From positions 2,232,001 through 2,296,000 of the forward strand of contig OZ253541.1 of NCBI GenBank assembly GCA_965262365.1: DNA of 64,000 nucleotides, in the 5' to 3' direction. Positions 62,316-64,000 of this stretch are shown here, piece by piece (positions within the stretch are counted from its first letter, which is position 1; each line of letters starts with the position of its first letter). The position numbers were made by a program, and so were the translations under genes. The stretch is from UBA6522 sp965262365. GTDB taxonomy: Bacteria; Pseudomonadota; Gammaproteobacteria; Steroidobacterales; Rariloculaceae. The notes beneath the pieces were generated by a model, which saw only the letters and a list, made by a program, of their open reading frames with translations, was not told where the DNA came from and made no database searches.

Positions 62316-62650
62316 CAGTCTTCTTCCAGGGTGCAAAGTAACGGATGTTGGTTGCGCTGCGACAGTGCCGTCACCTGCGCCACCTTGGTTTCCGCAATCT
62401 CGTAAGTGTACACGCCGCAGACGCCCTTGCCCTGCGTATGCACCTGCAACATGATTCGGGTGGCGACTGTTCGCTCCAGCGAAAAGATCTTCTGCAGTAT
62501 CTGGACGACGAATTCCATCGGCGTGTAATCGTCGTTGAGCAGGACGACACGGTACATCGGCGGCTTTTTCAGCTTCGGCTTGCTCTCCGCCGTGGCGACG
62601 CCGTGGTCGCCCTCGTCGTCGCGTCGTTCCGGTTTCTGGGACATGGTCAT
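62315..62650 (-). CDS. clpS: ClpS adaptor
   Basis: A 111-residue protein. The family motifs are MYRVVLLNDDYTPMEFVV, VATRIMLQVHTQGKGVCGVY and YEIAETKVAQVTALS. The N-terminal 30 residues are the flexible tail that enters ClpA. It binds N-end-rule substrates, including those modified by Aat. Its TGA shares one base with the clpA ATG. Confidence 0.95.
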   Translation of the reverse strand: MTMSQKPERRDDEGDHGVATAESKPKLKKPPMYRVVLLNDDYTPMEFVVQILQKIFSLERTVATRIMLQVHTQGKGVCGVYTYEIAETKVAQVTALSQRNQHPLLCTLEED

Positions 62651-62777
62651 GGCGACAATATGCTACACGAACCGGCAGTCAATCGGACCTCCCATCACCG
62701 GGGCGACTTGTTCCCGCGTGCCGCCCCACCTACCATTGGGTATCAGCATTGAAAGCCCGGGACTGCGCGGCGTATCC

Positions 62778-63704
62778 ATGGACTTCGCGACTCGACTTTT
62801 CCAATGGCGGCAGGTCGCCCCGGAGCAGTGGGCAAAGGCCGCCAACCGCTACCTGCCCCCGGCCGTCAGCGCGCTGCTGATACTGGCGCTCGCCTGGCAG
62901 GCGGCCAGGTTGACATGGGCGCTGATCCCCGGCGTACCGGCGGACGCCCCACTTCCGGTAGTGAGCCCCAGCGCCCCGGAATTGTCGACGACGACGGCGC
63001 AAGCCATCGACATCACCCGGATCATGGACAGCGATTTCTTCGGTGAGGTTACCAGCGAACCGGTGGCGGCGGCGGCTGCGGTCAGCGTGCTGGAGGCTCC
63101 CGAGACCACGCTCAACCTGCTGCTCAAGGCCACCGTTTCCGATACGGCCGAGAATCGCCGCGGCGCCGCAATCATTGCCAGCGGCCAGGTGGAGAAGACC
63201 TATACCGTCTCGGACATCATCGAAGGGGCCGGAGGAGCGCAACTGCATGCAATCTACAGCGATCGCGTGATCCTCAACCGCGCCGGACGGCTCGAAACCC
63301 TCAGCCTGCCCACCGAATACACCTCCGCCAACGCCGGCGCGGTCTATGCGGCACCGCCCATTCCGTTTCCCGACAACACGACCCTCAGGAGCGTAATCAG
63401 CGACAACGCGACGCGCATCAACGAGATTGTCCGGGTCGCTGCGCATATCGAACAGGGTAGAATGATTGGTTTCAGGCTCAATCCCGGAGAACAACCCGAA
63501 CACTTTTCGGCGCTGGGGTTTCAGCCGGGTGATGTGGTGACGGAGATCAACGGTACAGCCATGTCCGACCCCAGCCGCGGACTGCAAGTGTTCGAGAGCC
63601 TCGGGGAAAGCACCATGGCCAACGTCACCGTGATCCGCGACGGCACGCCCGAGGTCCTGATGATCGATACGGCCCTATTGGGCGAACTGGACGCCGCTCG
63701 ATAG
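62778..63704 (+). CDS. gspC: Type II secretion system inner-membrane protein GspC
   Basis: 308 residues from MDFATRLFQWRQVAPEQW. One membrane helix (YLPPAVSALLILALAWQAA) is followed by the HR domain (MDSDFFGEV...LNLLLKATVSDTAENRRGAAII) and a C-terminal PDZ domain (GRMIGFRLNPGEQPEHF, LGFQPGDVVTEINGTAMSD). GspC couples the outer-membrane secretin to the inner-membrane platform. The gene follows the clp genes divergently and precedes gspD. Confidence 0.85.
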   Translation: MDFATRLFQWRQVAPEQWAKAANRYLPPAVSALLILALAWQAARLTWALIPGVPADAPLPVVSPSAPELSTTTAQAIDITRIMDSDFFGEVTSEPVAAAAAVSVLEAPETTLNLLLKATVSDTAENRRGAAIIASGQVEKTYTVSDIIEGAGGAQLHAIYSDRVILNRAGRLETLSLPTEYTSANAGAVYAAPPIPFPDNTTLRSVISDNATRINEIVRVAAHIEQGRMIGFRLNPGEQPEHFSALGFQPGDVVTEINGTAMSDPSRGLQVFESLGESTMANVTVIRDGTPEVLMIDTALLGELDAAR

Positions 63705-63737
63705 CGGCGGCCAGATTAACCGGTTCGGGAGGCAAAC

Positions 63738-64000
63738 ATGCAACAGGTCATACGCACCAGGACTGCCGTCTTGCTGCCGATTCTCGCGTTGGCAACGCTC
63801 ATGGCTGCCATCCAGATCGGCGCCCAGCAACCGGGCCCGCAGATCATGCCCAACTACAGGGAAGCGGATCTGCGGCAGGTGATCGAGGCCGTGGGCGAGG
63901 TCACGGGGAGGAATTTCCTGGTCGACCCCAGAGTCACCGGGCAGGTAACGTTTCTGTCCTATTCGCCGATGTCGCCCGAGGCATTTTACGAGGCCTTTCT
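63738..64000 (+). CDS. gspD: Type II secretion secretin GspD, N-terminal part
   Basis: Open to the window edge from ATG 63738 with GGGAGG upstream. It reads as a signal peptide (VLLPILALATLMAAI), then NYREADLRQVIEAVGEVTGRN (the N0 domain pattern) and FLVDPRVTGQVTF. This N0 start fits GspD. The gene follows gspC by 33 bp, as in general secretion operons. Confidence 0.85.
   Translation, partial: MQQVIRTRTAVLLPILALATLMAAIQIGAQQPGPQIMPNYREADLRQVIEAVGEVTGRNFLVDPRVTGQVTFLSYSPMSPEAFYEAF

Overview
The window reads as a GC-rich gammaproteobacterial chromosome, probably from an uncultured marine or host-associated lineage. The main evidence is the housekeeping block on the right. Its neighbourhoods, rarA, serS, lolA, ftsK and then aat, infA, clpA, clpS, are the ones found in E. 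coli and relatives, but rearranged in orientation and split by inserted genes. Type II secretion genes (gspC, gspD) and TonB-receptor, LolA and autotransporter genes show a Gram-negative envelope. No rRNA, tRNA, CRISPR array, transposase or integrase was recognised.

Region by region. 1-2.4 kb: three minus-strand genes for exported proteins (a C-terminal-type domain protein, a DUF6152 protein and an NHL beta-propeller); the first gene starts with a tandemly multiplied 13-codon segment. 2.5-4.3 kb: a Fic protein and a ParDE toxin-antitoxin pair, each with a palindromic candidate operator. 4.5-7.9 kb: an internally deleted aldo/keto reductase and two unrecognised ORFs that may be one frameshifted gene. 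7.9-12.5 kb: a thiol dioxygenase, small exported proteins, a decayed DUF6152 gene, a second beta-propeller and a membrane-protein/winged-helix pair. 12.6-21.6 kb: glutamate decarboxylase, a VOC protein, two alpha/beta hydrolases with a cysteine nucleophile, and a putative ribose-salvage set (ADP-ribosylglycohydrolase-like lipoprotein, sugar transporter, ribokinase) next to a fused DUF6152 protein. 21.6-36.3 kb: a broken TonB receptor, a cation antiporter, argG, a PhoD-type phosphatase, a dihaem cytochrome c, a 1295-residue mosaic autotransporter-like protein, a TPR protein, a family-25 glycosyltransferase, a VanX-type dipeptidase and galE. 36.5-42.5 kb: an ABC/GntR/DUF2807 operon, then tryptophan 2,3-dioxygenase with a kynureninase-like enzyme and a divergent Lrp-type regulator. 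42.6-46.3 kb: two formylglycine-type sulfatases and an amidohydrolase remnant. 46.5-64 kb: the housekeeping block, interrupted between infA and clpA by about 5 kb carrying HicAB, an AbgT transporter, a second membrane-protein/regulator pair, a UppS-like prenyltransferase and a radical-SAM fragment. The window ends inside gspD.

Three themes stand out. First, one family of exported two-domain proteins appears in every arrangement: split with overlapping genes, fused, decayed and single-domain, twice beside a beta-propeller gene. Second, two unrelated loci share one design: a small membrane protein overlapping a winged-helix regulator gene, with an inverted-repeat operator on the promoter; in the second locus the same operator recurs at the start of the UppS-like gene. 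Third, there are many signs of gene decay (at least four broken or truncated genes), which fits a genome under relaxed selection, or in some cases assembly errors.
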